64,000 nucleotides of DNA from CAVVEC01 sp963747105. Its GTDB lineage: Bacteria; Acidobacteriota; Terriglobia; Terriglobales; Acidobacteriaceae. The notes beneath the pieces are model-generated. The model ran no database searches, had not been told where the DNA came from, and saw only the letters and a program-made list of their open reading frames with translations. The stretch spans positions 124,001 through 188,000 of the forward strand of contig CAVVEC010000002.1 of the NCBI GenBank assembly GCA_963747105.1, written 5' to 3'. Below, one piece after another: positions 33,312-42,776 of this stretch (position 1 is the first letter of the stretch; each line of letters opens with the position of its first letter). The position numbers and the translations under genes were made by a program.

Positions 33312-34448
33312 GTGGACGCTATTTTTCAACAGCTTGAGCCTAACGACCAGATGCTAGAATCCAAATCAAAAAACACCAGCCAAGGGGCAGAGTTGAACCA
33401 GATGCTTTCTGTTGTGAGCCTTTTCTCCGGCTCCGGTGGTCTCGACGAAGGGTTTGTCCAAGCGGGCTTCACGCCTGTGCTAGCAATGGACATTGACCGG
33501 GCTGCCTGCCAGACATTCGAATGGAACCACCCCAGAGTTCGAATCCTCAGGAAGGACTTGTCTCAAGCCGTCAACGGCTACGTGATCGAGCGGCTGTCGG
33601 AATTCCCGTCCGCACCCAAGCCCATTGGGGTCATCGGCGGACCGCCTTGCCAAGCATTCTCGTTAAGCAACGTGCACAAGCGTTCCGACGACCCACGGCT
33701 GAAGCTGCCGGGTAACTACGCGCACATCCTGTCGGAACTGAACAAGCACTACGGCTTGGATTTTTTCGTGTTCGAGAATGTCCTCGGACTGCGGAACAAG
33801 GCGCATGCCGAACTCTTCGGCTACTTTAAGGAACTGTTTGCGTCGGCGGGCTTCACGATCTTCGAGGGCGAACTGGACGCGCAGGACTTCGGCGTGGCAC
33901 AAGTCAGGAAACGCGTCTTCGTAGTGGGATTCAACAACAAGAAATACAAAGCAGTCCAGTTCGAGTTTCCAAAGGGGAATTCAGCCCGGAGGACAACCGT
34001 GCGAGAGATTATCGGTAAGCTGCCGCCCCCCGTGTTCTTCGAGCGCGGAATGTCCAGCGGGGACGTGCCGTTTCACCAGAATCACTGGTGCCTGAAGCCA
34101 AAATCGAAGAAGTTCTTCAACGGATTTCTTAAGGAAGGCGACGTGAAGGGGCGTCCGTTCCGCGTGCTGGAGTGGGGCAAGCCAAGTTGGACTGTCGCTT
34201 ACGGTCACCGGGAAGTCCACATCCATCCCACCGGCAAGAGGCGTCTGAGCATCTACGAGGCGATGCTGCTGCAAGGCTTCCGCCCGGACTATATCCTTAG
34301 GGGAAACCTGTCTGATCAGATTCGGCTCGTCTCCGATGCGGTTCCTCCACCGCTCGCCAAGGCATTGGCTGAGAGTATTCTCAAGGTTCTCTCCGTGAAA
34401 ACGGAAGCAAGCAAGCCGAGGCAAGCGAAATTGTTCGCTGCATCCTAG
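33312..34448 (+). CDS. C5 cytosine DNA methyltransferase
   Basis: 378 residues (GTG start at 33312; ATGs at 33351 and 33402 are alternatives). Motif I is SLFSGSGGLDEGF (36-48), motif IV GGPPCQAFSL with catalytic Cys113, motif VI FVFENV, motif VIII AQVRKRVFVVG, and motifs IX-X RRLSIYEAMLLQGF and DAVPPPLAKAL. It methylates cytosine in a specific sequence. Convergent with it are a HNH nuclease and a winged-helix gene, and a vsr gene follows, forming a restriction-modification locus. Confidence 0.9.
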   Translation: MDAIFQQLEPNDQMLESKSKNTSQGAELNQMLSVVSLFSGSGGLDEGFVQAGFTPVLAMDIDRAACQTFEWNHPRVRILRKDLSQAVNGYVIERLSEFPSAPKPIGVIGGPPCQAFSLSNVHKRSDDPRLKLPGNYAHILSELNKHYGLDFFVFENVLGLRNKAHAELFGYFKELFASAGFTIFEGELDAQDFGVAQVRKRVFVVGFNNKKYKAVQFEFPKGNSARRTTVREIIGKLPPPVFFERGMSSGDVPFHQNHWCLKPKSKKFFNGFLKEGDVKGRPFRVLEWGKPSWTVAYGHREVHIHPTGKRRLSIYEAMLLQGFRPDYILRGNLSDQIRLVSDAVPPPLAKALAESILKVLSVKTEASKPRQAKLFAAS

Positions 34449-34999
34449 CGTCCTTTTTCCTTGTTCCGTTCCGCACGTTTCTGCTCGTACTCCCGAATCC
34501 AACCAGATGGATCGGCCGGCCATTCTGTGAACTTGTCGAGCCGATAGGACGACTGGAACCTGCCGCCCGGCAAGTGTGTCCTCATTGCGGTGATCTCCCA
34601 GCCGAGGTAGCGCAATTCGCGGAGGCGCTTTCGCCATTCGTCTTGGTTCGCGACAATGTCGATCATGTGGCTCGGAACTGGCTCGCCCACACCCGCACCC
34701 TTGAGAAGCTCGCCGATGCGGACGTGTACGCTATCGTGCTTTATAGCGGAGCGCATCTCGGCGGAATCGACCGATGCGAATAGGTTTTTCTTGCCTTGGT
34801 TGCACTCCTCACAAATCGCCCAGAGGTTTTCGGCTTCGGTCTTGCCGCCCCACTCACGCGGTATCTTGTGATCGACTACCAGTGTGATTCCGTGCTTTTC
34901 GATTGTTCGCCCACACATGCCGCAGCGTCCGTGAGCGGCGTGCAGCACCAGCGCCCGCGTTTTTGAGTCTGTAGGAGTGGCGTCACGAGGAACCTTCAA
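34445..34999 (-). CDS. HNH endonuclease, probable restriction partner
   Basis: 184 residues, reading from a TTG at 34999 that overlaps the upstream gene. The HNH domain is at residues 16-70: GRCGMCGRTI, TLVVDHKIPREWGG, NLWAICEECNQGKKN (two Cys pairs and DH catalytic pair). The C-terminal half (WRKRLRELRYLGWEITAMR, YRLDKFTEWPADPSGWI) looks like a DNA-recognition region with winged-helix features. Convergent with the methylase, overlapping it by 4 bases at the 3' ends. It probably cuts the unmethylated target. Confidence 0.75.
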   Translation of the reverse strand: MKVPRDATPTDSKTRALVLHAAHGRCGMCGRTIEKHGITLVVDHKIPREWGGKTEAENLWAICEECNQGKKNLFASVDSAEMRSAIKHDSVHVRIGELLKGAGVGEPVPSHMIDIVANQDEWRKRLRELRYLGWEITAMRTHLPGGRFQSSYRLDKFTEWPADPSGWIREYEQKRAERNKEKGR

Positions 35000-35219
35000 C
35001 GGGACCCCGATAGATGTACAGGGTTTTCGTCCCGATCCGCTTCTTGTCTATGCGGTAGTAGTAATGTAGGTCTCTGCGCCTTCTGCCAAACTGGATTTGC
35101 TCCTCAGGTTGTATGCGCAGGGCAACGCGCATCTCGCCCTCTGAGATACCCTCCGGGTGCTTCTTCAGCAGCGCGAGTATCTGCTCATGGATTTGTCCAA
35201 GGGCAGGAGGTTTTGCCAC
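34983..35219 (-). CDS. winged-helix protein of the HNH restriction gene
   Basis: 78 residues from a GTG at 35219. The open frame upstream of it overlaps vsr and is not used. It reads as a winged helix: IHEQILALLKKHPEGISEGEMRVAL and a wing RRRRDLHYYYRIDKKRIGTKTLYIYRG. Its 3' end overlaps the start of the HNH gene by 17 bases in another frame, so the two are translated together; in some related enzymes they may be one polypeptide. It probably contributes target recognition. Confidence 0.6.
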   Translation of the reverse strand: MAKPPALGQIHEQILALLKKHPEGISEGEMRVALRIQPEEQIQFGRRRRDLHYYYRIDKKRIGTKTLYIYRGPVEGSS

Positions 35220-35259
35220 GATGCGGCCATAATAGTGGCAGGAAGCAGGAAAGGCCAGT

Positions 35260-35721
35260 ATGGATTCGATTTCCGCCGCCCGGCGTAGCGCGAACATGAG
35301 CCAGATCAGGAGCAAAGACACCAAGCCGGAGATGCTGATCCGCCGCATGCTCCATGGGTTGGGATACCGCTACACGCTGCACAGGCGCGATCTGCCGGGT
35401 GTTCCCGACCTCGTGTTTCCATCTCGGAAGAAGGTGATCCTCGTCCACGGCTGCTTTTGGCACCAGCACAAGGGCTGTATCGACGGAAGGCTCCCGAAAT
35501 CCCGCGAGGACTATTGGATGCCGAAGCTGCTACGCAACGTCGAGCGAGACCGCCGAAACATCAACAAACTGCGGCGCAGTGGGTGGAAGGTCATGAAGGT
35601 TTGGGAGTGTGATGTAATCGAGGCTGATGGCTTGCGTGAGCGATTGATGCAGTTTCTTGGGTCTAGCGGAAATACACGCAATCTGGCGCAAACCAAGAAG
35701 CGTCCTCGGAAGATGGTTTAG
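35260..35721 (+). CDS. vsr: very short patch repair endonuclease Vsr
   Basis: 153 residues with the full Vsr pattern: ARRSANMSQIRSKDTKPEM at the N-terminus, LPGVPDLVFPSRKKVILVHGCFWHQHKGC (catalytic Asp in PDLVF and His in HGCFWHQH, zinc Cys residues), PKSREDYWMPKL and GWKVMKVWECDV. It nicks at T:G mismatches produced by deamination of 5-methylcytosine and so protects sites methylated by the adjacent C5 enzyme. It is divergent from the winged-helix/HNH pair. Confidence 0.92.
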   Translation: MDSISAARRSANMSQIRSKDTKPEMLIRRMLHGLGYRYTLHRRDLPGVPDLVFPSRKKVILVHGCFWHQHKGCIDGRLPKSREDYWMPKLLRNVERDRRNINKLRRSGWKVMKVWECDVIEADGLRERLMQFLGSSGNTRNLAQTKKRPRKMV

Positions 35722-35724
35722 CCG

Positions 35725-37390
35725 TTAGGCAAGCTTAGGCCATGCCTTCTTCAACATTGGAAGAAGCTCGTCAGTTGTTCGAGTTAGAACCGTCGCTGCA
35801 TCCCATTTGGGATACTTTGCTGCCACTTCCTTGGTCAGCTTAATTTCAGATTTGGGGTAGTACGTGTTTTTCTTGTCAGCGAACGAAGCATTTGCCGCTT
35901 TCTGATTTGGTTTCTCTCCCAGAATTGTCAGATTCCCGATGTGCCATGTGAACGGGGCTAGTTCGTCAAGGTTGGGCCAATCAGCTTTGGTGGGCTTTTG
36001 CGGGAAGATGTGTTCAATCGTTCCCTGATTGATGGCCACTTCTTTCGTCGCAGACTGCAACTGGTTAGCCAAGGTGGTTACGATGTATTGAGCTTGCTTC
36101 TTGTTCAGAATCAGCTTCGGAATAGAGGTCTTGATTTGGTCATCGGACGCATCAATACCAGTCAGAATGGCTTTGGCGATGTGATAGGTCTTTGCACTGG
36201 ACTCCCCTTTTGCGTGAGCTTCCCGAACCTCACGGGCTGCTTTGTACAGGGTTTCTTCCAGAGTGGCTTGGTTCAAGTCTGGCCGCCAGATAGCGCACGA
36301 GAAGCGTTACCACCATCTTCGCAAGACGCTCAACATCAGTCACGTCAAGGCAACGAACTCCCGACAGCATCAGCGGAAGAGCGGCTGGCACGTCCAGATA
36401 TTCGACTATCGCCTCAACATACGGCGCAGCTTTCCCAAGGCTGTCGTCCAAGTCCACCAGCGCCACATAGCTGTCACACTCTTCGGCGCAGAGTTCCGCA
36501 AAATCCAAAGCTTCAAGCTTTTCATCTTTGATGAAGGCCTTTATTTCTCGATACAGTCCACGTGATTTCACATCGCCAAACTTAGAAATCCACATGTGCC
36601 GGAGGAAGCGGTCAATATCCCGCTTTCCCATTTTTTCCAGCATGTAAGTCCATTTTTCCCGAATTGTAGGGCGATCTTTCGCTTCCGCAGAACGGGTCAG
36701 ATGGTTGAGAAGGAGATCGGGAACCGTCAACCGCAAACCACGGTCGTTCAGTGTCTCGAAAATTTGAAACGCATCGTCCTCCGAAGCTACGGTGATAGCC
36801 ACTACCACTGCATTTACAGCCAACGTCTGCTTGAGAGATTTCATCTTTTTCACGCTCTCGTCAGCGTTCAGGCCGTCAAGTTCCGTGGCGATTCTGGCAC
36901 GAATCAGATCGTAAGCCTGCTTGATGAGTACATGGGAGCGGAGCGTGGCAGTAACGGCTTTGGGCGGATCACTCTGTATGCCCTCACGAAAGAAGCTCTC
37001 GTCCGTCTCATTTAGGCCAAGTGACCATCGGTCGTCCGGCTCAATCAGTTCACGTTGAATGTCTCGTGCGAAATCGCTCCCCTTCTGAGTTGCCAACTTT
37101 CTTGCATGGTCACGCAAGGCGGCAAAGAAAATGGTAACTGTGGCAAGCCGTTGCTGGCCGTCCAAAAGGACGATTTTGTCGGCTTCCTCCATGATGACGA
37201 TAGGCCCCAAGAAATACTGTTCCCCCGCCTTCCACGAATGGTTGAAATCGAAGATGTCTTCGCAGAATGTCGAAACGTGCGTTTTTTCCCAGCTATAACC
37301 TCGCTGGAAGGGCGGCACCCTTACTGGCGTGCCGAACTGGCCTAGAAGACCGCCGAAGTTCTTTGGGTTAGCCCCAAACGGTTGGCTCAT
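35725..37390 (-). pseudogene. GmrSD-type (DUF262/DUF1524) type IV restriction protein, frameshifted
   Basis: From ATG 37390 the protein has the DUF262 signatures VPPFQRGYSWEKTH and IVLLDGQQRLATV and runs to about 36290. The frame then shifts by one base near RYLAARL, and the second part (LNQATLEETLYKAAREV...) carries the DUF1524 HNH-like motif IEHIFPQKPTKADW and ends at 35725. Joined, this is about 550 residues, the size of fused GmrSD enzymes that cleave glucosylated hydroxymethylcytosine phage DNA. The break may be an assembly indel; otherwise the nuclease half would be lost. Confidence 0.75.
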
Positions 37391-37593
37391 AGTTCATACC
37401 TTGCTTGTCTTGAGATAACCGTAGAGCTTATCAGACTCAGGCTGCCTCGGCGTCGCGAGATGCTAGCAAGCAGCACGGCGGAAAGGCTTGCAATGGCAGG
37501 TGGAACGAGAGCACCGATTGTGTGAACCCGACTGTGACGGGTACCCTTTTGAGAGCTTTGATCAGTAGGGTGCAATAATCTGTGAGGATCGAG

Positions 37594-38265
37594 ATGCCTA
37601 TTCATTTAATCGGAGCCAGTCACACGAACGCACAATCCTCCCCAAGCGGAAAGCCTGAGACCGATGTTCAAAGGAATTACGTAGATACGTTGACTAGAGT
37701 TATCCGAGATGTTGGGGCAGAGTACGTTGCCGAGGAGTACAGCGAAGAGGCCGAGAAAGAGAGCAAAAGGTTGTCGTTGACGCCCAGAGTTGCTGCCGAG
37801 AACGGTATTGAGCATCGGTTCTGTGACCCCACGAAGGAGAAACGCAAGCTGATTGGGTATGTAGGGCAGCAGGAGCTTCATCTACATATCTCGATGCACG
37901 ATCCTGACTGGAACATCAGCAACGATGAAGCTCGACGCAAATCATGGGCACTTGATATCGGGAAATACTTCGAACGGCGAGAATGTTTTTGGCTCGACAA
38001 AATAGCTGACCTCAAGGAAAAAACTCTGGTTTTCGTGTGTGGTGACGCGCACGTTGATACTTTTGGGAAACGTTTGGAGTCTGCGGGCTGGCAGGTGCAC
38101 GTGGCTGCGAGAGGCATCGGCATAACGAACGAGGATCGACGTAACGTTGCGGAAGGACTCCAGTACTTGAAAGAACATCCCGAAATTCTGAACGAGGATT
38201 GGTTTTCACGCATTTATCCGAATGCGGAACAGGGAAACACTTCGAACGATAATCCTCAGAAATAA
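37594..38265 (+). CDS. uncharacterised protein with TraB/ChaN-like features
   Basis: 223 residues from ATG 37594. The pattern HLIGASHTNAQ at the start, IRDVGAEYVAEEYSEEAEKES, GIEHRFCDPTKE and LVFVCGDAHVDTFGKRLESAGWQVHV resembles TraB- or ChaN-like alpha/beta proteins, in which conserved His and Glu residues line a metal site. The match is weak. It stands alone with 200 bp of empty DNA on each side. Confidence 0.5.
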   Translation: MPIHLIGASHTNAQSSPSGKPETDVQRNYVDTLTRVIRDVGAEYVAEEYSEEAEKESKRLSLTPRVAAENGIEHRFCDPTKEKRKLIGYVGQQELHLHISMHDPDWNISNDEARRKSWALDIGKYFERRECFWLDKIADLKEKTLVFVCGDAHVDTFGKRLESAGWQVHVAARGIGITNEDRRNVAEGLQYLKEHPEILNEDWFSRIYPNAEQGNTSNDNPQK

Positions 38266-38293
38266 CCCGACCACGGGCGTTCAAGAATCGCAA

Positions 38294-38313
38294 GAACGCC
38301 TCTCAAGGCGTTC
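38294..38313. terminator. GC-rich hairpin after the 37594 gene
   Basis: GAACGCC-TCTCAA-GGCGTTC, a perfect 7-bp stem with a 6-base loop, 28 bp after the stop. There is no T run, so an intrinsic terminator is doubtful. Confidence 0.3.
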
Positions 38314-38463
38314 GACTTCCGCTAAAGCGCGATCACGCCGTGGAATGACTGGAACCGTATAGGAAGAGTCCAGCGAGAGCGTGCGAGAGTCCCGCAGGCG
38401 GCTCGGTTGCGGTGAGCGATTGGCGGAATTCGTCCAAGGTCATTTTTGGGCTGGTTCTTCGCC

Positions 38464-39806
38464 TCAGTAGATCAGTGATTCCTTGAGCGCATCGAAGTCC
38501 ATTCTTAGCGGATTAAACTGGAAGACCCTTTCAACTGCCCCAGTATCCAAGGCGCTGACCGTCACTCGGAGCGGGCCGTAAGCGGCGGTGGATGAACCCA
38601 TCAATGTCCCCGGCTGTATCAGCGGTAGCGGCGTGAAAAATAGCTTCACAAACACAGTAGCGCCGGGATCAAGAGTAAAAGTGTCTTGCCCCGTTCGGTC
38701 AAATATTAAAGAAGTTTGCGGCTTTTGCGCACCCAGCGGGCCAAGCGTCTCTGTCGTCGCCTTTACTTGATAAAGAGTCCTCTTCGTTGTGTTCCGAATC
38801 TTAACTCTGTATTCGATGCCGTGAGTCTGGCTGGAAAAACCCTCTATAGTCCGCAGCGACCAAAACTGGCGACCCGGATTCTCAGGATCAAAAATGATCT
38901 CGAAAGCATCCGCCTTAGGAATTGACTCTTGCAGGTCGTCGTCCAGTCTTGCCGGAGTTTTGCGCTGCACGGGGGTTCCGGAAGCCGCCTTCGTTGCGCA
39001 ACACACTCGGTTGCGACCGTTATCTTTCGCTTGGTAGAGCGCACGATCCGCGTCCGTGAGCATGTCGTCCTTGTTCGCGGAAGTCTGAGGGATCGCCGCA
39101 ACGCCAATGCTTGCCGTCACGCAAGCGTCTGGTATGGATTCAACCCGGGCGGATTCGATTTCGGTTCGAATCCTCTCTGCGACAACACTCGCTTCCCCCA
39201 AAACATGGTTAGGCAGGATGACAGAAATCTCCTCTCCTCCGTAGCGGTAAGCCTCGCCCTTTCCCCGAACCGCCATAGCGACAGTCTGGGCAACAACTTT
39301 AAGCACTTCATCGCCGACGCCGTGTCCGTAAGCATCGTTGAAGCTCTTGAAATGGTCGAGGTCGATCATCAAAAAGCTCATCGGGGAACCGCTGCCTTGC
39401 TCTACGGCGATCCGGTCAAGATCGGCATCTAGCTCAGCACGCTGGAAGATTCCCATAACCGCGTCCACCAGCCTTTGGTTCCTGCCAGCACCGGCGGGTT
39501 CATCGGGAAACATCGCGGCGAAGTCGGCTTCAGAAATGGTCATGCCTTTCGGACTGACTACCACCCAATCATCAGGATTTACAAGATCGGTGCCAGTCGC
39601 ATTGATCAGTCGCGCCCGTTTGAGTTCGTCCCATAGCCAAATGAGCGACTGCTTCTCGAATGTAAAGATGTCGCGACCCAGCCAACTCTCGATTCACCTT
39701 TCGTTGATCGTCCGATTACGTTGAACTTGTGAACAGAGCGCTCACGGGTAGCAACGCGGAGATGTTGCAGCAGCAGGAATCCGAGCTTGATCTCGTCGGC
39801 AGTCAC
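38464..39806 (-). pseudogene. GGDEF diguanylate cyclase-like protein, frameshifted near the N-terminus
   Basis: The first frame (ATG 39806, MTADEIKLGFLLLQHLRVATRERSVHKF) shifts near 39680 at a GGG run to RDIFTFEKQSLIWLWDELKRARLINATGTDL and then to the GGDEF domain: MSFLMIDLDHFKSFNDAYGHGVGDEVL, AYRYGGEEISVILP (GGEEI, active-type), TASIGVAAIP, RALYQAKDNGRN. The remaining 150 residues form a beta-rich C-terminal domain (GIEYRVKIRNTTKRTLYQVKATT). It would make cyclic di-GMP. The beta-rich tail after GGDEF is unusual. The short N-terminal part may be HTH-like. Confidence 0.7.
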
Positions 39807-40047
39807 ACCAGAAATTCTCCTTTACCCGTTTCCCGGTTCGTACTGCGCCAAGTTTCCTCAGGCCGCAGGGGACAATTGCGGCGATCACGACAGGAGCGAA
39901 TTCACGGCGTGAATCATTGCGCCTGCCCGTCGATTCGATTGCTTCGCGGCGTCCGAAATGTTGGCGCAGATGAACAGCATATCCGACATATGCCCCTTTC
40001 ACTCGCTCCTGAGAATCCTCGACGGCAACAGCAAATTTCCCTGATCG

Positions 40048-40512
40048 CTACAGGTTCCGGTTGTAGTTATCTACCACGGCATCGAAGATGTCCTGCAAGC
40101 GCATGTACTGCCTTTTCGTGAATTTTGCTGGGTTGAAGTCTTTTCTGAGCGCCACACCAGCGTGGACATTGTTCCGCATACGGCTAATCTCAAGAATTAC
40201 GTCTTCGACTGCGTGCTCTCCAAACTTGTCTTTGAATTTGACAGAACTCAACAGATCGAATTGCTTCGCCGCTTCGATAAGGTCGAACAAAGCCATGTGG
40301 TCGGGAATTTTCTCATCCTTTGCCGGATCGTTGCCATCATCTCCACTCCAGATGATGAAGTAGGCGTACATCATCGCTTCAAGCGCACTGCCAAGTGCTA
40401 GAGCCGCCATGAACCACGACTTCGCCTTAACTTCGCGTTTGGTCTGCCTGCGCCAGTAAAGGACAAGGTCGTTTGCTTGGTCGCCATGTCTTGTACAGGT
40501 GAGCTTTGGCAT
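40048..40512 (-). CDS. HEPN-like protein
   Basis: 154 residues, all helical: WFMAALALGSALEAMMYAYFIIWS, MALFDLIEAAKQFDLL and ILEISRMRNNVHAGVALRKDF. The motif RMRNNVH fits the R-x(4-6)-H of HEPN domains, found in RNA-cleaving toxins and defence proteins. No MNT nucleotidyltransferase partner is visible nearby. Assignment rests on the motif and helical content. Confidence 0.5.
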   Translation of the reverse strand: MPKLTCTRHGDQANDLVLYWRRQTKREVKAKSWFMAALALGSALEAMMYAYFIIWSGDDGNDPAKDEKIPDHMALFDLIEAAKQFDLLSSVKFKDKFGEHAVEDVILEISRMRNNVHAGVALRKDFNPAKFTKRQYMRLQDIFDAVVDNYNRNL

Positions 40513-40745
40513 CTGCCGATTCTAGACTTTAGGAGGTGTTCTCGACCACTCTGAGGGCACTTGTCCCGCTGCTCTATCTGAGTAAGGCTTTGACGATGCT
40601 CCCCCATTCCGCATCCAGCGGCCCCCAGCGCACGGGCTTGAATTTCCTCACAGCCTTAGACCAAAGTCAATACTCCGCGCCCACTTGCGGTTCCGCAATT
40701 CAGAGGTTTACATGGTACTAAGACATAGCTATCGTTGCAGACCTA

Positions 40746-41303
40746 ATGAAAGACGAACTCATTCGCAAGATTCAAGACGTGCTTGACCGACGAATTACCA
40801 ACGAAAAACAAGTGGTATATCTGCTCGTGGAAATTCGGAAGTTGATGGATCGGGATAAGTACAACGATCCGGTGCTCCGAACATTCAGCAATTGGGTTGT
40901 TCATACCAGTCTGGAGTCTCAGCGCGAAGGGAGCACCTTCATCTTGACTGAGTTCGACCAGTGGTTCATTGACCTTTACGAGCGCAAGAAGAAGTCTCCT
41001 CACCTTAAACACATCTCATTGGTCGCTTTCCAACACGCACTCGTTGATTGCTTCACCCACTTCAGCCTAAAGGCTACGTTCGTCCGTGACCTCGTTGCTT
41101 GGAAGAAATTCACGCATTTATATTGCTCGATTGTGAGTGAATGTCCGATCACGTTCAGGGCGTCTAAGACGACGTTGAAATACGTAAAGCAAGTTGAACT
41201 TACGGGTGTTTCTGAACCCATTTTCAAAGGAATACCTTTCGTCCATTGGCGGATCACACTTCAGGATGGGAGCACACAGAACTGGGGTTTTAATTTGTGG
41301 TAG
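40746..41303 (+). CDS. uncharacterised protein
   Basis: 185 residues with mixed structure. The first 60 residues are helical (LIRKIQDVLDRRITNEKQVVYLLVEIRKLMDRD). Later parts include HLKHISLVAFQHALVDCFTHFSL and a beta-rich end (VELTGVSEPIFKGIPFVHWRITLQDGS). No domain recognised. It stands as a single gene convergent with the PIN-like gene. Confidence 0.5.
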   Translation: MKDELIRKIQDVLDRRITNEKQVVYLLVEIRKLMDRDKYNDPVLRTFSNWVVHTSLESQREGSTFILTEFDQWFIDLYERKKKSPHLKHISLVAFQHALVDCFTHFSLKATFVRDLVAWKKFTHLYCSIVSECPITFRASKTTLKYVKQVELTGVSEPIFKGIPFVHWRITLQDGSTQNWGFNLW

Positions 41304-41318
41304 AAGGTTTGCCTTCGC

Positions 41319-42161
41319 TCAGAGAGATTCCAACCACTCTGCAACCGGAACCTTGCCGTCGTAAATCGCTATGCGAGTGTTCTTCAACAGGAGAGGGGCG
41401 TACTTTGCTTGCGCGGCCTCCATCGTCGCATAGACATCAAAATACGAAGCCGTTACCACATGGTCTAAATCGGGCAAAAGATCACGGGTCATTGAACCGC
41501 TCTGTGCCGTGCGCCAGTTGGCATACAAGTCGGCGCGGACAACCGCCCGCGAAAGAGGGCAACGAGAGGAAGCGAGCAGTTTCTTAGCGACGATTGTCAG
41601 CTGCTTTCCATTCCATTCAGAGAATCGCACCCTGAGGCGTTCTTTGAGAAGCTTCCTTCCAACGCGCTTGACTTCTCTTCTCAGCCATTGTTCCAGAGCA
41701 GTCGGAGAGATACTCGAAAGCCGTGCCTTGAGAATAGAGGGGATGCTGTATTGCCCGTTCATTGCTGCCCGCTCACTTGCAGCGAGTTGCATTCGACTCT
41801 CAACCCCCTGCCGGGCACGCTCGTCGAATGTGCCCCTCGATAGCTTGTCAACTTCCTCTTGCATGTTGCGATAGTTCGTGGAACGAAAGAAAGGGTCACA
41901 TTCGTTCGACTCACCGCTCAACACAAGCTCAGCTTCGCAATCAAGAATGAGCGGATTGTCCCGTGTGCAGAGAATTCCGCGGTCTGTGTAGGTCTTGAGG
42001 TAAGTGAACAGTTGTTGACCACGAGCGGGATTGGTTCTGAATGTCTTTGCTATTTCATAGATGACTTCGGTTCCCAGCACTAGCTGCTTGTTGTTCTTTA
42101 GCAGCGCAGCCATGAGTTCCTCTGCGTCTACCGCATCATCGCAGAGCTTATTCCAAAGCAT
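41319..42161 (-). CDS. PIN-like domain protein
   Basis: 280 residues. The frame is open upstream of ATG 42161 and reads FIYLDTMLWNKLCDD, so the first PIN Asp lies just before the ATG and the true start may be further up; no normal start codon is seen there. Later are VLGTEVIYEIAKTF (second acidic position) and DLLPDLDHVVTASYFDVYATMEAAQ with the third Asp pair, as in PIN-type ribonucleases. A long helical insert (about 100-200) is unusual for short toxins. Probably an RNA-cleaving defence or toxin protein. Confidence 0.5.
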   Translation of the reverse strand: MLWNKLCDDAVDAEELMAALLKNNKQLVLGTEVIYEIAKTFRTNPARGQQLFTYLKTYTDRGILCTRDNPLILDCEAELVLSGESNECDPFFRSTNYRNMQEEVDKLSRGTFDERARQGVESRMQLAASERAAMNGQYSIPSILKARLSSISPTALEQWLRREVKRVGRKLLKERLRVRFSEWNGKQLTIVAKKLLASSRCPLSRAVVRADLYANWRTAQSGSMTRDLLPDLDHVVTASYFDVYATMEAAQAKYAPLLLKNTRIAIYDGKVPVAEWLESL

Positions 42162-42210
42162 CGTGTCCAGATAGATGAATGTCGTAGCGCCCTCTTCGCT
42201 CTCTCCGACT

Positions 42211-42399
42211 TTATCGGTTTTGGACAGCGTTCACAGGCCACCTGCTGTCGATCCTCGCCATTATCCGCTCGGCAATCGTGATCGCGTCGGCAATGGTCGA
42301 TTCCAAGAACGGCGAAGGGCGTCCGTCCCAGTTCGCCAGTTTACGGACCGCGAGAATGCTTGCAGCGATCAGCAGAACGCGCTTGCGACCTTCGTCCAC
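42211..42399 (-). CDS. small helical protein
   Basis: 62 residues: RKRVLLIAASILAVRKLANWDGRPSPFLESTIADAITIAERIMARI. This pattern (basic start, two amphipathic helices) resembles short conserved proteins I recall from Acidobacteriota. It is upstream of the PIN-like gene on the same strand. Function unknown. Confidence 0.45.
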   Translation of the reverse strand: MDEGRKRVLLIAASILAVRKLANWDGRPSPFLESTIADAITIAERIMARIDSRWPVNAVQNR

Positions 42400-42776
42400 C
42401 GGGGCAGTCTAGCATATTCGCCTTTTGTTCGCTACACCAGATGGTGTCGGCATCGCAACTGCGCTTTCGAGGGTGTCGCCGGGGCGGGAGCCGAACCAGA
42501 ACCACACGCCTTGCTGGTCACAAAGCCCGAAAACAGGGGTTGAAACACACACATGAGGCTGAGGTCTTCCATCAGCCAAATCGCCCCAGAATCGCTTTCC
42601 ACAACCAGTCTGGCAAACTTAACACTCCCGTCACATTCCCCTGCTACACTGATACTTCGCTGCGTTCTGCAAGTCCTGCTGCTGATCTGGGAAGGTCAGC
42701 CGCGCCATGGGTGCCAAGCTCACTGGGGCATGGACTCAACGCAGCAAGCTGCACGTCGGCTCTTTACCGCCGCACG
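42400..42776. other. intergenic stretch without a clear gene
   Basis: 377 bp in which no frame with good composition and start was found. The plus-strand open frames here read as low-quality Arg/Ser-rich sequence. Confidence 0.4.

Noticed and set aside
35220..35348. N-terminal extension of the winged-helix gene
   Set aside because: It overlaps the start of vsr on the other strand and reads as non-coding; the GTG at 35219 gives a complete winged helix.
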